A stretch of DNA of 36,651 nucleotides from Lachnospiraceae bacterium UBA7205 (GTDB lineage: Bacteria > Bacillota > Clostridia > Lachnospirales > Lachnospiraceae), in contig DKUL01000034.1 in assembly GCA_002490665.1 (NCBI GenBank), positions 39,317-75,967 of the forward strand, written 5' to 3'. Positions 1 through 7,434 of the stretch are shown here, piece after piece (position 1 is the first letter of the stretch; each line of letters opens with the position of its first letter). The notes below the pieces were generated by a model. That model worked only from the letters and a program-made list of their open reading frames with translations, had not been told where the DNA came from and did no database searches. Both the position numbers and the translations under genes were made by a program.

Positions 1-65
1 CTACTCGCCGCGCGCCCCATGCGCCGCCTTAGCGGCATACTTCCCCTGCATGGGGCTGCGCATAA
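1..65 (+). repeat. Structured dispersed repeat, family R2, copy 1 (cut by window edge)
   Basis: This is a folded element. The outer stem is GCCCCATGC paired with GCATGGGGC. Inside it sits a hairpin GCCGC-CTTA-GCGGC, followed by a joining segment ATACTTCC, and it ends in GCATAA. It aligns nearly colinearly with 33011-33097 on the minus strand, where both stems have different bases but still pair. The CTACTCG at the window start corresponds to the right arm of a CGAGTAGGGG hairpin in the other copy, so the left arm lies outside the window. No protein is encoded here. Confidence 0.65.
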
Positions 66-108
66 AAAGAGTGCCGGAAAATGATTCTGTCTCATTTCCC
101 GACACCCT
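63..108 (-). terminator. Intrinsic terminator of the LacI-family gene
   Basis: On the minus strand AGGGTGTCGGGAAATG pairs with CATTTTCCGGCACTCT over 16 positions, three of them G-U, with a 9-nt loop. A T5 tract follows directly. It begins just after the regulator's stop codon at 110-112. Confidence 0.85.
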
Positions 109-109
109 G

Positions 110-1087
110 TCACGCTGTCTCCCGCTCCACCAGATATACCGGGAGCACGGTCCGTTTCGGCACTATTTTCCCGCTGGCGGCATCATGGAGCAGATTGACC
201 GCTATCTCTGCCATTTCCCTGACAGGCTGGTGTATCGTTGTCAGCTGCGGCGTGGTAAGCGCGGCGATGTTGACATCATCAAAGCCGATAACCTTCATCT
301 GCCCCGGCACCGATATTCCCATCCTGCGGCAAACCTGCAGCGCCTGCGCTGCAATCACGTCACTGTTCACAAAAAGCCCGTCCGTCTCCGGATGCTCCTG
401 CAATGCTTTTTCAATCAGGGCATCATACTTCATATTATGGTACTGCGATTTCTCCGTAAAAACTTCATGGAAGGCGACCCCCATCTTCTCACAGACTTGC
501 CGGAAGCCCTCCGTGCGCTGGTCTGCCGGCATGGATATACTGCTGATATTTCCCACGTGGAGCAGATGCCGGCATCCGCAGGAAATCAGCCTTTCAGCAG
601 CCAGCGTCCCTCCCTGCCTGTTGTCACATTCCACCGCGGCAGTCCCATTGTCAAGGAAACGCTCCATGGTAATCACCGGAACGCGAATCCCGTCAAACAC
701 CTCGACCGACACGGTTCCGCTGCACAGGATAATCCCAGCCACCCTGTTCCCGGTGCAGATATCAATGTACTCCCTCTCCTTTTCCTCGATGCTCTGTGCG
801 TTGCAGAGCAAAATCCGGTATCCCTTTTTATATGCCTGGTTTTCTATATTGCTAATCATCTCCGCAAAATACGGATGCCTGATGTGCGGGACAATCAGCC
901 CGATGGTATTGGTGCTCTTTCCCTGCAAGGAACGCGCCACTTCATTTGGATGGTAATTTAGTTTTTTCATTGCGCCGTTTACTTTTTCGCGCGCGTCATC
1001 GCTGATATATCCCCTGTTATTCAGCACCCTTGATACAGTTCCTACCGTCAAACCTGCCTCTTTTGCAACATCCTTTAAAGTAGCCAT
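110..1087 (-). CDS. LacI/GalR-family transcriptional regulator
   Basis: A 325-residue DNA-binding regulator. The N-terminal LacI helix-turn-helix and hinge helix occupy about residues 1-60 (ATLKDVAKEAGLTVGTVSRV, then NEVARSLQGKSTNTIG). A periplasmic-binding-protein-like effector domain follows, with the typical GLIVPHIRHPYFAEM and DGLFVNSDVIAAQAL segments and the GFDDV motif near the C-terminus. The ATG at 1087 is chosen because GAGGTGAGGAAAGG lies just upstream; a longer reading from 1114 would add nine non-conserved residues. Such proteins usually respond to a sugar or sugar phosphate and bind palindromic operators with a central CG-like step. Its target cannot be read here, though cre/LacI-like palindromes occur at 31384 and 31613. 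It has its own terminator. Confidence 0.93.
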   Translation of the reverse strand: MATLKDVAKEAGLTVGTVSRVLNNRGYISDDAREKVNGAMKKLNYHPNEVARSLQGKSTNTIGLIVPHIRHPYFAEMISNIENQAYKKGYRILLCNAQSIEEKEREYIDICTGNRVAGIILCSGTVSVEVFDGIRVPVITMERFLDNGTAAVECDNRQGGTLAAERLISCGCRHLLHVGNISSISMPADQRTEGFRQVCEKMGVAFHEVFTEKSQYHNMKYDALIEKALQEHPETDGLFVNSDVIAAQALQVCRRMGISVPGQMKVIGFDDVNIAALTTPQLTTIHQPVREMAEIAVNLLHDAASGKIVPKRTVLPVYLVERETA

Positions 1088-1187
1088 TATCCTTTCCTCA
1101 CCTCTTTCACGCATGTACCATCACACAGGACTTTTCTTCATCGCAGCGCTTCATCCCCATACCCTGCACAGTCAGCCCGAACCGCCG

Positions 1188-2774
1188 CTATACCACTGCC
1201 TCCACGATTGTCATGTCCCCAAGCGTAATGACCTGGATGCCTGTCTTTTTCTTCTGGTTAAAATTAAAGCTGAGCATATATCCCTTTTTCTGGTGAAAAT
1301 ACTCGAGATAGCCCTTTAGCTGCTCCTCGCCGCGTTCATTATATTCTTTCCCGCGCCAGATTTTCATCTCGATGACAAACCGCTCACCGCGGTAATCCAC
1401 GACCACATCCGTCCGCCCCGCATCCAGGGTCTGTGCCTCCAGATAATAATTGCCTGTCCCATTTATGATGGGCTTCAAATAAAGCAGGAAGAATTTGCGT
1501 CCGTATTTTTCTATAAATTTTTCATCAGAGGCATCGTAAATCTCATTGAAATATTCCACAAATTTTTCAAGAACCAGATCCATGTCCAGTCTGCCACCTG
1601 TGATGAACTGGTTCCTGTCACGCTGCCCTCGCAGATATTCCTCACTTTCCACAGCTTCCTCCGCAATGAACATGTTCAGCATCCGCATTTCAAACATATG
1701 ATTTGACACCATAATCTGACCATTGCTATTTTTCAGGAAACCAAACATAAGTCCCATATTCATCGACTTTTCATCCGGACTAAACGGCACTCTTTTTCCC
1801 TGATACAGGATTTCCTCCAATGTACTGCGCAAGTCCTTATGCATGTCAAGCTGCTTCACCATGCTGTCAAACAGCGGTGTCGTTGTGTTCAAAATGATTT
1901 TTACCGCCTCCGTGACGCCCTCTTTCGTCCATACATGCCCGGTCACTGCAACCCCCTCACAAAACGGCAGCGTCTCATCGAGAAGCTTGCAGATGGATGA
2001 CACCAGACAGGGATACCCCGATGTATACTGGTAAATCTCCCCTGCCATTGCCGGCACATCCATTCCGGTGTGCCTGTCCGCCTCATACTCGTCCAGCATG
2101 GCGGCAATCTGGCTTTGCGAAAAACCCATTTCCACGTCAAAATTCGCCGCAATGTTCCATGGACTGTTATACTGATGCTCCTGTTCCGGACGAAGCTTTA
2201 ATTTCAGGTTTTTGATGTCATAGACCCCTGCGAGAACCACGGACTGAAATATCGGCTTCTTTCGGCGGTGATTATAATACATGCGAAGCTGCGCCAGAAA
2301 ATCGATAAAAACCTGATTGTTGCCTGCGCTGTCCACCTCGTCAACCAGCATGACAATCGGCTTGTCTGCAGTTCCGCAAATCTGGCTTATCAGATGGAAC
2401 AGCTCTCCCAGTGTGCACTGCCGGGACTGCTCCATAAATGCCGCAGCCTGCCTTATCTGCTCCGAGCCTGCCCCGCCGTCCGCCAGCGCCTCTGTAAATA
2501 TCCTTAGAAACGACCTGACAAAAATATATTCGTCGCCAAATTCCGCTGTGCTGATTCCCTGAAAATCCAGGGCAACAACATAGTAATCGTTTCGCAAATA
2601 CCTTTCAAGCGCATGCAGGGTCGTCGTCTTACCATACTGCCTCCCCCTGTTGATTACAAAATACTTGCCCCTGTCGATATAAAAGCGCTTGATTCGGTCA
2701 AGCCTGTCATCCAGCCGAACCATATAATGCAGTTCCGGTTCACATGGACCCTCTGTGTTAAAAAATCGCTCCAT
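1188..2774 (-). CDS. AAA-ATPase-like protein with C-terminal PD-(D/E)XK nuclease-like domain (copy 1)
   Basis: A 528-residue protein. An N-terminal STAND/AAA-like ATPase has a P-loop-type motif GRQYGKTTT (about 43-51) and a Walker B strand VMLVDEVDSAG with D145/E146. A C-terminal PD-(D/E)XK-like fold is suggested by D456 (TDVVVDY) and E469-M-K471 (FVIEMK). This matches the AAA-ATPase-like plus PDDEXK_9 architecture common in Lachnospiraceae and Bacteroidetes, for which no biochemical role is established. It is the most divergent of three such proteins in the window (others at 12631 and 27352): its P-loop reads GRQYGKT rather than RPRRFGKT. The ATG at 2774 follows GGAGG at 7-nt spacing. It lies 36 nt after the anti-sigma gene on the same strand and is probably cotranscribed with it. 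Confidence 0.88.
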   Translation of the reverse strand: MERFFNTEGPCEPELHYMVRLDDRLDRIKRFYIDRGKYFVINRGRQYGKTTTLHALERYLRNDYYVVALDFQGISTAEFGDEYIFVRSFLRIFTEALADGGAGSEQIRQAAAFMEQSRQCTLGELFHLISQICGTADKPIVMLVDEVDSAGNNQVFIDFLAQLRMYYNHRRKKPIFQSVVLAGVYDIKNLKLKLRPEQEHQYNSPWNIAANFDVEMGFSQSQIAAMLDEYEADRHTGMDVPAMAGEIYQYTSGYPCLVSSICKLLDETLPFCEGVAVTGHVWTKEGVTEAVKIILNTTTPLFDSMVKQLDMHKDLRSTLEEILYQGKRVPFSPDEKSMNMGLMFGFLKNSNGQIMVSNHMFEMRMLNMFIAEEAVESEEYLRGQRDRNQFITGGRLDMDLVLEKFVEYFNEIYDASDEKFIEKYGRKFFLLYLKPIINGTGNYYLEAQTLDAGRTDVVVDYRGERFVIEMKIWRGKEYNERGEEQLKGYLEYFHQKKGYMLSFNFNQKKKTGIQVITLGDMTIVEAVV

Positions 2775-2810
2775 CCCTAGCCTCCATTCAAGACGTTTAT
2801 AGCCATTTTA

Positions 2811-3917
2811 TCACTGATTCGGAATGGATTCAACCGGAATCCACACATCTTCTTCCTTGTCGTTCCACACGCGCACGCCTGCAATCTGTCCTGGCAGCAC
2901 AGGCGCGGTAAAAAGCTGGCGTGCATGGAAATAAGTGTATTCCCTCTCTGCCGCAGAACAGTCAAAATCCTGCCCTGCCCCCATGTCGCCCACAATGCTG
3001 CCGTCCTTCAAAACAACTTCCATATACGTGTGCGTGACATCCCTGTGCGTGCCGATTCCGGCGTATTGAAGTGACAGCGGGGAAATGGTCAGGCTCTCCA
3101 TCGCCAGTCCCATGCCGCCCAAAGCGCTGCGGGCTGCATCATCCAGCGGCACTTCCTGACATTCCACGGCATCTTCCAGGGTAAACTCCGAGAGCGTCTC
3201 CGCGCGTTCCTCCTTCTCCGGCTCCTGCACATAACGAACAACCTCTATGACATCTCCTTTCATAAATGGTCTGTCCCCATCCGTCGATAGCAATACACTT
3301 CCTGACAGGACACCATCCTCCTCAATTACATACTGATACTTGGTAAGAGAACCAGTCAGCGCCCTGACATCCTGACGGATACGATAGCCAAGCCGGTCAG
3401 CGCCCGCATGCACGACATCCTGTTCATAACCGGCAATTGTCCCGCCCTTCCACAGGCTTGTTTCCCGAATATCGGTTCCAGCTTTCAGTTCCGCATAACC
3501 GACCTCATCCTGATGAAATGCATAGCGGAATGGAAGAAACAGATAATCCCCGTCATACAGGGCGGCATCTAATTTCAGCGTGCCGTGTGTCAGCGCAATT
3601 TCATTGCCAAGCGCCGTCCCATACCGTGCAAAAATCGTTTTCTGTTCCTCCGTCAGCTCCTGCTCGTTTTTCGTGAAAAATCCCATCGCCTCCGCAATCC
3701 TGTCCATCACGGAAAATTCCCCCGCCGCAAGCGCTGTCATGCCCGATACCAGCAGCACCCCCGCACAGACTGCGGCACGTGCAGAAAACGACACTTTAGA
3801 CCGCGCTGCCCTTTCTTTTTCTGCTTCTTTCGTCTGTATACGCTGCCAGACGCTGTTTCTTTGCCCTTCCGTCATGCATATCTGCCGGTACATATTTTTA
3901 TATAATTCCTGTTTCAT
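2811..3917 (-). CDS. DUF4179-type membrane anti-sigma factor
   Basis: A 368-residue single-pass membrane protein and probable negative regulator of the sigma factor encoded just upstream. About 45 cytoplasmic residues (MKQELYKNMYRQICMTE onward) precede one hydrophobic segment, ARAAVCAGVLLVSGMTALA (about 46-65). A long extracytoplasmic region with the MDRIAEAMGFFT start typical of DUF4179 follows. The gene overlaps the end of the sigma gene by 20 nt and has GGAGG 9 nt before its ATG. Sigma/DUF4179 pairs are common in Clostridia. The signal sensed is unknown, and sigma binding is inferred from gene order and topology. Confidence 0.85.
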   Translation of the reverse strand: MKQELYKNMYRQICMTEGQRNSVWQRIQTKEAEKERAARSKVSFSARAAVCAGVLLVSGMTALAAGEFSVMDRIAEAMGFFTKNEQELTEEQKTIFARYGTALGNEIALTHGTLKLDAALYDGDYLFLPFRYAFHQDEVGYAELKAGTDIRETSLWKGGTIAGYEQDVVHAGADRLGYRIRQDVRALTGSLTKYQYVIEEDGVLSGSVLLSTDGDRPFMKGDVIEVVRYVQEPEKEERAETLSEFTLEDAVECQEVPLDDAARSALGGMGLAMESLTISPLSLQYAGIGTHRDVTHTYMEVVLKDGSIVGDMGAGQDFDCSAAEREYTYFHARQLFTAPVLPGQIAGVRVWNDKEEDVWIPVESIPNQ

Positions 3918-4416
3918 CCAGAAACGCCTCCTTTTCCTGTTGCTGATATGGTTTCAAAAGCTCCTGCCTGAGCATCTCTTTTGCCCGCCGCAGCCTCGCC
4001 GATACAAGATTTGGCGTGATGCCAAGTATTTTCGCAATCTCCTTCACCTGATATTCCTCGTAATAGCGCAGATACAGCACAATTCGGTACTTTGCCGGAA
4101 GGCAGGACAGCATTTCGTACAATTCGCCCTCCTGCCGGCGCTCAAATGGCACCGCAAGCTGTCCTGCCGCATCCAGCGGACAGACACGGCGAGACCACGC
4201 AGAGGACAGCGTGCTTTTACAGCAGTTTACTGCCACGCGGATAAACCATGCCTTTTCGTGCACGCTGTTTTCAAAACCGGGTCTTTTTTTCAGATACCGC
4301 ACAAAGACCTCCTGAACCATGTCCTCCGCAAACGGCACGGAATTTCCATACGACATGGCAATCCGGTAAATCATGTCCGCATAGCGCGCAAACAGTTCTT
4401 TCGCATCCTGTTCCAT
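3898..4416 (-). CDS. ECF-type RNA polymerase sigma factor
   Basis: A 172-residue sigma-70 family protein with only regions 2 and 4. Region 2 covers about residues 8-45 (YADMIYRIAMSYG, then FAEDMVQEVFVRYL, the core-binding DxVQEVF helix). Region 4 is near the C-terminus (LPAKYRIVLYLRYYEEYQV, IAKILGITPNLVSARLRRAK, the -35 recognition helix-turn-helix). The frame stays open upstream to 4851, but those residues are not sigma-like and overlap the divergent HAD gene, so the ATG at 4416 is chosen; it has GAAAGGGGG upstream. Translationally coupled to the anti-sigma gene. Such sigma factors often activate their own promoter, but no promoter of that class was recognised with confidence. Confidence 0.9.
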   Translation of the reverse strand: MEQDAKELFARYADMIYRIAMSYGNSVPFAEDMVQEVFVRYLKKRPGFENSVHEKAWFIRVAVNCCKSTLSSAWSRRVCPLDAAGQLAVPFERRQEGELYEMLSCLPAKYRIVLYLRYYEEYQVKEIAKILGITPNLVSARLRRAKEMLRQELLKPYQQQEKEAFLDETGII

Positions 4417-4514
4417 TGCAAGAACCGCCCCCTTTCTTTTCCTATATTGTTTTACCACAAATGATGCGCATCTATATAGAATACTATCCACACCGCGAAA
4501 ATCTGACAGCATTG

Positions 4515-4543
4515 TTGACTTTTCCTGGTTTTTCCTATATATT
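4515..4543 (+). promoter_or_regulatory. SigA-type promoter for the HAD phosphatase
   Basis: TTGACT at 4515-4520 and TATATT at 4538-4543 are separated by 17 nt, about 50 nt before the HAD start codon. Confidence 0.75.
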
Positions 4544-4596
4544 TTAGAAATGTACGGTAGACGGCACCATAAAAAGCCAAAAGGAGAAACTGTCAC

Positions 4597-5394
4597 ATGA
4601 CTAGGAAAATTGCATTTTTTGATATAGACGGGACGCTGACTTCGGAGATTGACGGCAGCATTCCAGAAGATACAGCCCATGCGATTGCCGAGGCGCGCGC
4701 GAACGGAAACCTGATGTTTATCAACACAGGACGCTGCTTCCAGAATGTAGAGCAGCGCTTTCGCGATGTCGGCTGGGACGGATATGTGTGCGGCTGTGGC
4801 ACAAACATTTACTGCGGGGGACAGGATGTCCTCCACGTCGCGCAGACCCACTCCACAACGATGCAGCTTCTAAACGCCGCACGCGCGGCAGACGTCGATA
4901 TTTTGTTTGAATCCCGCAGCTTTGTGGCATTTGACCTGTCACGCCCGCTGCACCACCCGGATGCCGTGCGCCAGTACGAGTCCTTTGCGCGCCGCTATGA
5001 CGACATGCCGGAGCATCTGGAAAGCCCGAACTTTTTTGCGGACAAGTTCGTCATCTGGTATCAGGAGGAAGCGCAGCTCGAAGCATTCCGCCGCGTCAGC
5101 GACAAATGGTTTGACTGCATTGACAGGGGCGGCACCTTTCGGGAATTCGTGCCCTATGGATACTCCAAGGCGACCGGAATCCAGTACGTACTGAATTATT
5201 ACCAGCTGGATTTGTCCTGCGCCTATGCCCTCGGTGACAGCAACAATGACCTGCCCATGCTCTCCTACGTTCCCCACAGTATTGCCATGGGCAACACATC
5301 GCCGGAGAGCCTGTTTGCGCAGGTGGAATATGTCACTGCCAAGTCCAGCGACGGCGGCATCCGGCAGGCATTGGCACATTATGGGTTCCTGTGA
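4597..5394 (+). CDS. Cof-type HAD-superfamily (IIB) phosphatase
   Basis: A 265-residue cytosolic haloacid-dehalogenase hydrolase, probably acting on a small phosphorylated metabolite such as a sugar phosphate. Motif I is FFDIDGTLT (D9 nucleophile, D11 acid/base). Motif II is FINTGRC. Motif IV is ALGDSNNDLPML, preceded by the conserved lysine of motif III (YSKATGIQ). The region between II and III is the IIB cap domain. Length is normal for the family. AAGGAG precedes the ATG by about 11 nt. It is transcribed divergently from the sigma/anti-sigma operon. The substrate cannot be inferred from sequence. Confidence 0.92.
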   Translation: MTRKIAFFDIDGTLTSEIDGSIPEDTAHAIAEARANGNLMFINTGRCFQNVEQRFRDVGWDGYVCGCGTNIYCGGQDVLHVAQTHSTTMQLLNAARAADVDILFESRSFVAFDLSRPLHHPDAVRQYESFARRYDDMPEHLESPNFFADKFVIWYQEEAQLEAFRRVSDKWFDCIDRGGTFREFVPYGYSKATGIQYVLNYYQLDLSCAYALGDSNNDLPMLSYVPHSIAMGNTSPESLFAQVEYVTAKSSDGGIRQALAHYGFL

Positions 5395-5434
5395 TAGCCA
5401 TAAAACTCCTCATTTCATTTTTTTATATTATACT

Positions 5435-5550
5435 GATTAGGGTGTCAAAAGGTCTGAATTTCCCTTGCAGGCTAATTTTCCCAATCTTGCACCCCAATAT
5501 CTTGAAAAAATTATCTCTTGAATGAAAATGAACCTTTTGACACCCTAATC
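5435..5550. mobile_element. 116-bp MITE-like non-autonomous insertion
   Basis: It has perfect 19-bp terminal inverted repeats: GATTAGGGTGTCAAAAGGT on the left and its complement ACCTTTTGACACCCTAATC on the right. It is flanked on both sides by the direct repeat ATTATACT (5427-5434 and 5551-5558; a following G is also shared). The interior, about 78 nt, has no ORF. An 8-9-bp target duplication fits several DDE transposase families, such as IS256-like, but the family cannot be named from the ends alone. It lies 40 bp after the HAD gene and could fold into a long hairpin when transcribed. Confidence 0.8.
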
Positions 5551-5676
5551 ATTATACTGGAAAACCATGAAAAAGACAAAATGATATAAACGAAAATTAT
5601 GGAAACGGGGTTATCAGAATCCCATTACAATCCGATATATCATACAAAGACCATTTATCTGGAAAACAAAGGCAGC

Positions 5677-5704
5677 GAACAGTAACCAAACTATGTTACT
5701 GTTC
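5677..5704. repeat. Perfect 10-bp inverted repeat
   Basis: GAACAGTAAC and GTTACTGTTC are separated by 8 nt. The left arm recurs as a direct repeat at about 5819 inside the R1 element, so the hairpins of 5677-5836 probably form one composite noncoding element. Confidence 0.6.
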
Positions 5705-5722
5705 ACTCCGTTCCAGTAACAG

Positions 5723-5764
5723 GTAAAAATCCATGCAAAATTTGCTTCGCAAATGGATTTTTAC
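5723..5764. repeat. 12-bp inverted repeat hairpin
   Basis: GTAAAAATCCAT (5723-5734) pairs perfectly with ATGGATTTTTAC (5753-5764). A smaller TTTGC-TTC-GCAAA hairpin competes inside the loop. It is part of the noncoding block between the MITE and the FliD-like gene. Confidence 0.6.
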
Positions 5765-5783
5765 TTGCAGGCGAAACGTTTTC

Positions 5784-5829
5784 TCACGGACTTAGCAGTA
5801 AATGCTAAGTCCTGGTCTGAACAGTAACC
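5784..5829 (+). repeat. Dispersed hairpin repeat, family R1, copy 1
   Basis: The core is GGACTTAGCA-GTAAA-TGCTAAGTCC, a perfect 10-bp stem. About 45 nt match the minus strand of 36567-36612 with seven differences, two of which are the paired stem positions (A-T versus T-A) and so preserve pairing. The 3' flank TGGTCTG can pair with CAGACTA at 5830-5836. Confidence 0.7.
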
Positions 5830-5868
5830 AGACTACTACCAGTATCTGCCCAAAATATGGAAAATTCA

Positions 5869-5897
5869 TTGATTTTTCCAGGAGATAAGTATAGAAT
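5869..5897 (+). promoter_or_regulatory. Candidate SigA promoter for the FliD-like gene
   Basis: TTGATT at 5869-5874 and TAGAAT at 5892-5897 are 17 nt apart, 45 nt before the start codon. No sigma-28 (flagellar) promoter was found. Confidence 0.5.
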
Positions 5898-5941
5898 GAT
5901 AATAACCAGACAATTATTTTATTAGAGAAGGAGTGATGAGT

Positions 5942-7153
5942 ATGTCATTTATGAACTTTTGGAACGGCAATTCGCTATTTGGCTCTAACAGTGGCTCAGC
6001 AAACCTGTACAGTCTGTTCTCTGAACGAAACGCGATAAAGAACGGTACATATAAGAAACTGCTCAAATCCTACTATGGTTCTTTAGAGAGCGGTTCAGAC
6101 TCCACATCGTCCTCAAGCCGGAGACGTGGCACGAACAACGTTCTTGACAAGATACTTGAGGAGAGGAAATATCCCACTGTTTCCAAGAAGACACAGGAGG
6201 CAAATTCCAACCTGACTTCCGGAATCAACAGCTTAAAGTCCTCTGTTTCCACATTGCAGAGTGAAAAGACATATGAGGACACGGAAAATGGGTCGACCGC
6301 GGCAGAAAAGGTTGTTTCTGCAATGAAATCATATATAAACAATTACAACAATGTTGTGACTGCGGCAAAAAGCTCTACCCTTTCAAGCAAGACGGCATAT
6401 GTTGCAAACATGATGAGCAGCACCTCGAAGTTTGAAAAAGAACTTGGCGAAATCGGCGTCATGCTCAAAAAGGACGGAACGCTTCAGCTCAATGAATCCA
6501 AGTTAAAGGAAGCTGACCTCTCAAAAGTACAGAAGTTGTTCTCGCCGGACAATATCCAGAGCTATGGTTCTACGATTGCTTCCCGCGTAAAATTTGCAGG
6601 AAACACTACGAACACCACTACAGACAAGACCAACAACAACACAGGCACGGATACCAAAAAACCGACCAGTTCAAGCGCTGCCGCGCTCAAGGCGGACGGC
6701 GAGGCACTTGCGTCTGCTGACTTATATGCAAAGGTAAAGGATAAGGACGGCAATGAGACAGATGAATATAATGTTGCCAAAATCCTTTCCACGGCAAAGA
6801 GCTTCGTAAACAACTACAACAATATGTTTGACAAGGCAGAATCAAGCTCCAACTCAGGTGTACTGTCGAATCTGTCTTATATCAGGGAGCGAACAGCAAA
6901 CAACACCAAGGCACTGAAAGAGTTCGGCATCAGCGTGGACAAAAAGGGCAGGCTGTCGCTCGACGAGGATACCTTTAAGAAAGCCGACATGTCCAAGGTA
7001 CAGGACTTCTTCAAGAATTACGGCTCTTATGTTGCGAGCACCGCATCCCGCGTGGACTATTACATGAACACCAAGGCAAACGCAGCAAGCGGATACACCT
7101 CAAATGCATCTTACAATATACCGTCCGCTTCTGATTATAATTCATTCATTTAA
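5942..7153 (+). CDS. FliD-like (flagellar cap C-terminal domain) repeat protein
   Basis: A 403-residue Ser/Asn/Lys-rich protein without a signal peptide or membrane segment. It contains two related modules, about residues 129-217 and 287-376. Each begins YINNYNN or FVNNYNN, continues through a helical stretch and G.....KDGTL.L or KKGRLSLDED, then LSKVQKLF or MSKVQDFF, and ends STIASRV or STASRVD. This order resembles the C-terminal half of FliD, the flagellar hook-associated cap, but the N-terminal FliD domain is absent and a Thr/Asn-rich linker (about 219-250) joins the modules. AAGGAG at 5928-5933 favours the ATG at 5942 over the GTG/ATG immediately upstream. No other flagellar gene is in the window. 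A surface or filament-associated protein exported by the flagellar route is possible but unproven. Confidence 0.7.
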   Translation: MSFMNFWNGNSLFGSNSGSANLYSLFSERNAIKNGTYKKLLKSYYGSLESGSDSTSSSSRRRGTNNVLDKILEERKYPTVSKKTQEANSNLTSGINSLKSSVSTLQSEKTYEDTENGSTAAEKVVSAMKSYINNYNNVVTAAKSSTLSSKTAYVANMMSSTSKFEKELGEIGVMLKKDGTLQLNESKLKEADLSKVQKLFSPDNIQSYGSTIASRVKFAGNTTNTTTDKTNNNTGTDTKKPTSSSAAALKADGEALASADLYAKVKDKDGNETDEYNVAKILSTAKSFVNNYNNMFDKAESSSNSGVLSNLSYIRERTANNTKALKEFGISVDKKGRLSLDEDTFKKADMSKVQDFFKNYGSYVASTASRVDYYMNTKANAASGYTSNASYNIPSASDYNSFI

Positions 7154-7176
7154 CCCGGAATGGTTGCAATAATTCC

Positions 7177-7221
7177 GCCGCCCATTGATTTCCTTAAACA
7201 GACATCAATGGGCGGCTTTTT
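7177..7221 (+). terminator. Intrinsic terminator after the FliD-like gene
   Basis: GCCGCCCATTGAT pairs perfectly with ATCAATGGGCGGC over 13 bp, followed by TTTTTA. Confidence 0.92.
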
Positions 7222-7256
7222 ATCACCTCCTCAGTCTTCGCGTCCATCCTTTCCTG

Positions 7257-7285
7257 TTGCTTTCCCTGCATTTCCATGCTATGAT
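7257..7285 (+). promoter_or_regulatory. Promoter of the leader/CD3324-type gene
   Basis: TTGCTT (7257-7262) and TATGAT (7280-7285) have a 17-nt spacer, with a TG extension (TGC) before the -10. The transcript would carry a leader of about 140 nt. Confidence 0.65.
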
Positions 7286-7331
7286 AACAAATATGAAACT
7301 GTAGGAAAACATCAGAAGGGGGCTTTATTAT

Positions 7332-7358
7332 ATGAAACGATATGTTATGGCTGCATAG
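7332..7358 (+). CDS. 8-residue leader peptide ORF (leader A)
   Basis: MKRYVMAA followed by TAG. It has its own ribosome site, AGAAGGGGG, 9 nt before the ATG. Length (8 codons), last codon GCA and the TAG stop are identical in leader B (8814-8840). The stop codon's G is the first base of the downstream hairpin. It probably acts in cis as a sensor of ribosome movement rather than as a functional peptide. Confidence 0.6.
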   Translation: MKRYVMAA

Positions 7359-7430
7359 CATTGGCTATTGCAATTCACTCAACATTGTCATAGCCAGTGC
7401 GAATCCTAAAAAATCTTATGTTTAGGAGGC
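7358..7430 (+). promoter_or_regulatory. Translational attenuator-like hairpins (leader A)
   Basis: Hairpin 1: GCATTGGCTAT (7358-7368) pairs with ATAGCCAGTGC (7390-7400) over 11 bp with one G-U; loop 21 nt. Hairpin 2: CCTAAA (7405-7410) pairs with TTTAGG (7421-7426), covering the start of the AGGAGG ribosome site (7424-7429) of the next gene. A ribosome paused at the leader stop would melt hairpin 1. This is the layout of Erm-type leaders, but no family match is claimed. Confidence 0.6.
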
Positions 7431-7434
7431 AGCT

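Noticed and set aside
50..961. 303-codon open frame on the plus strand
   Set aside because: Antisense to the LacI-family gene, whose HTH and effector motifs are unmistakable.
4417..4851. N-terminal extension of the sigma factor
   Set aside because: Not sigma-like, overlaps the divergent HAD gene and its promoter, and the ATG at 4416 has a ribosome site.
5435..5550. Simple terminator of the HAD gene instead of a MITE
   Set aside because: The arms are 19 bp with a 78-nt interior, no T-tract follows, and an 8-9-bp direct duplication flanks the element, which fits transposition better.
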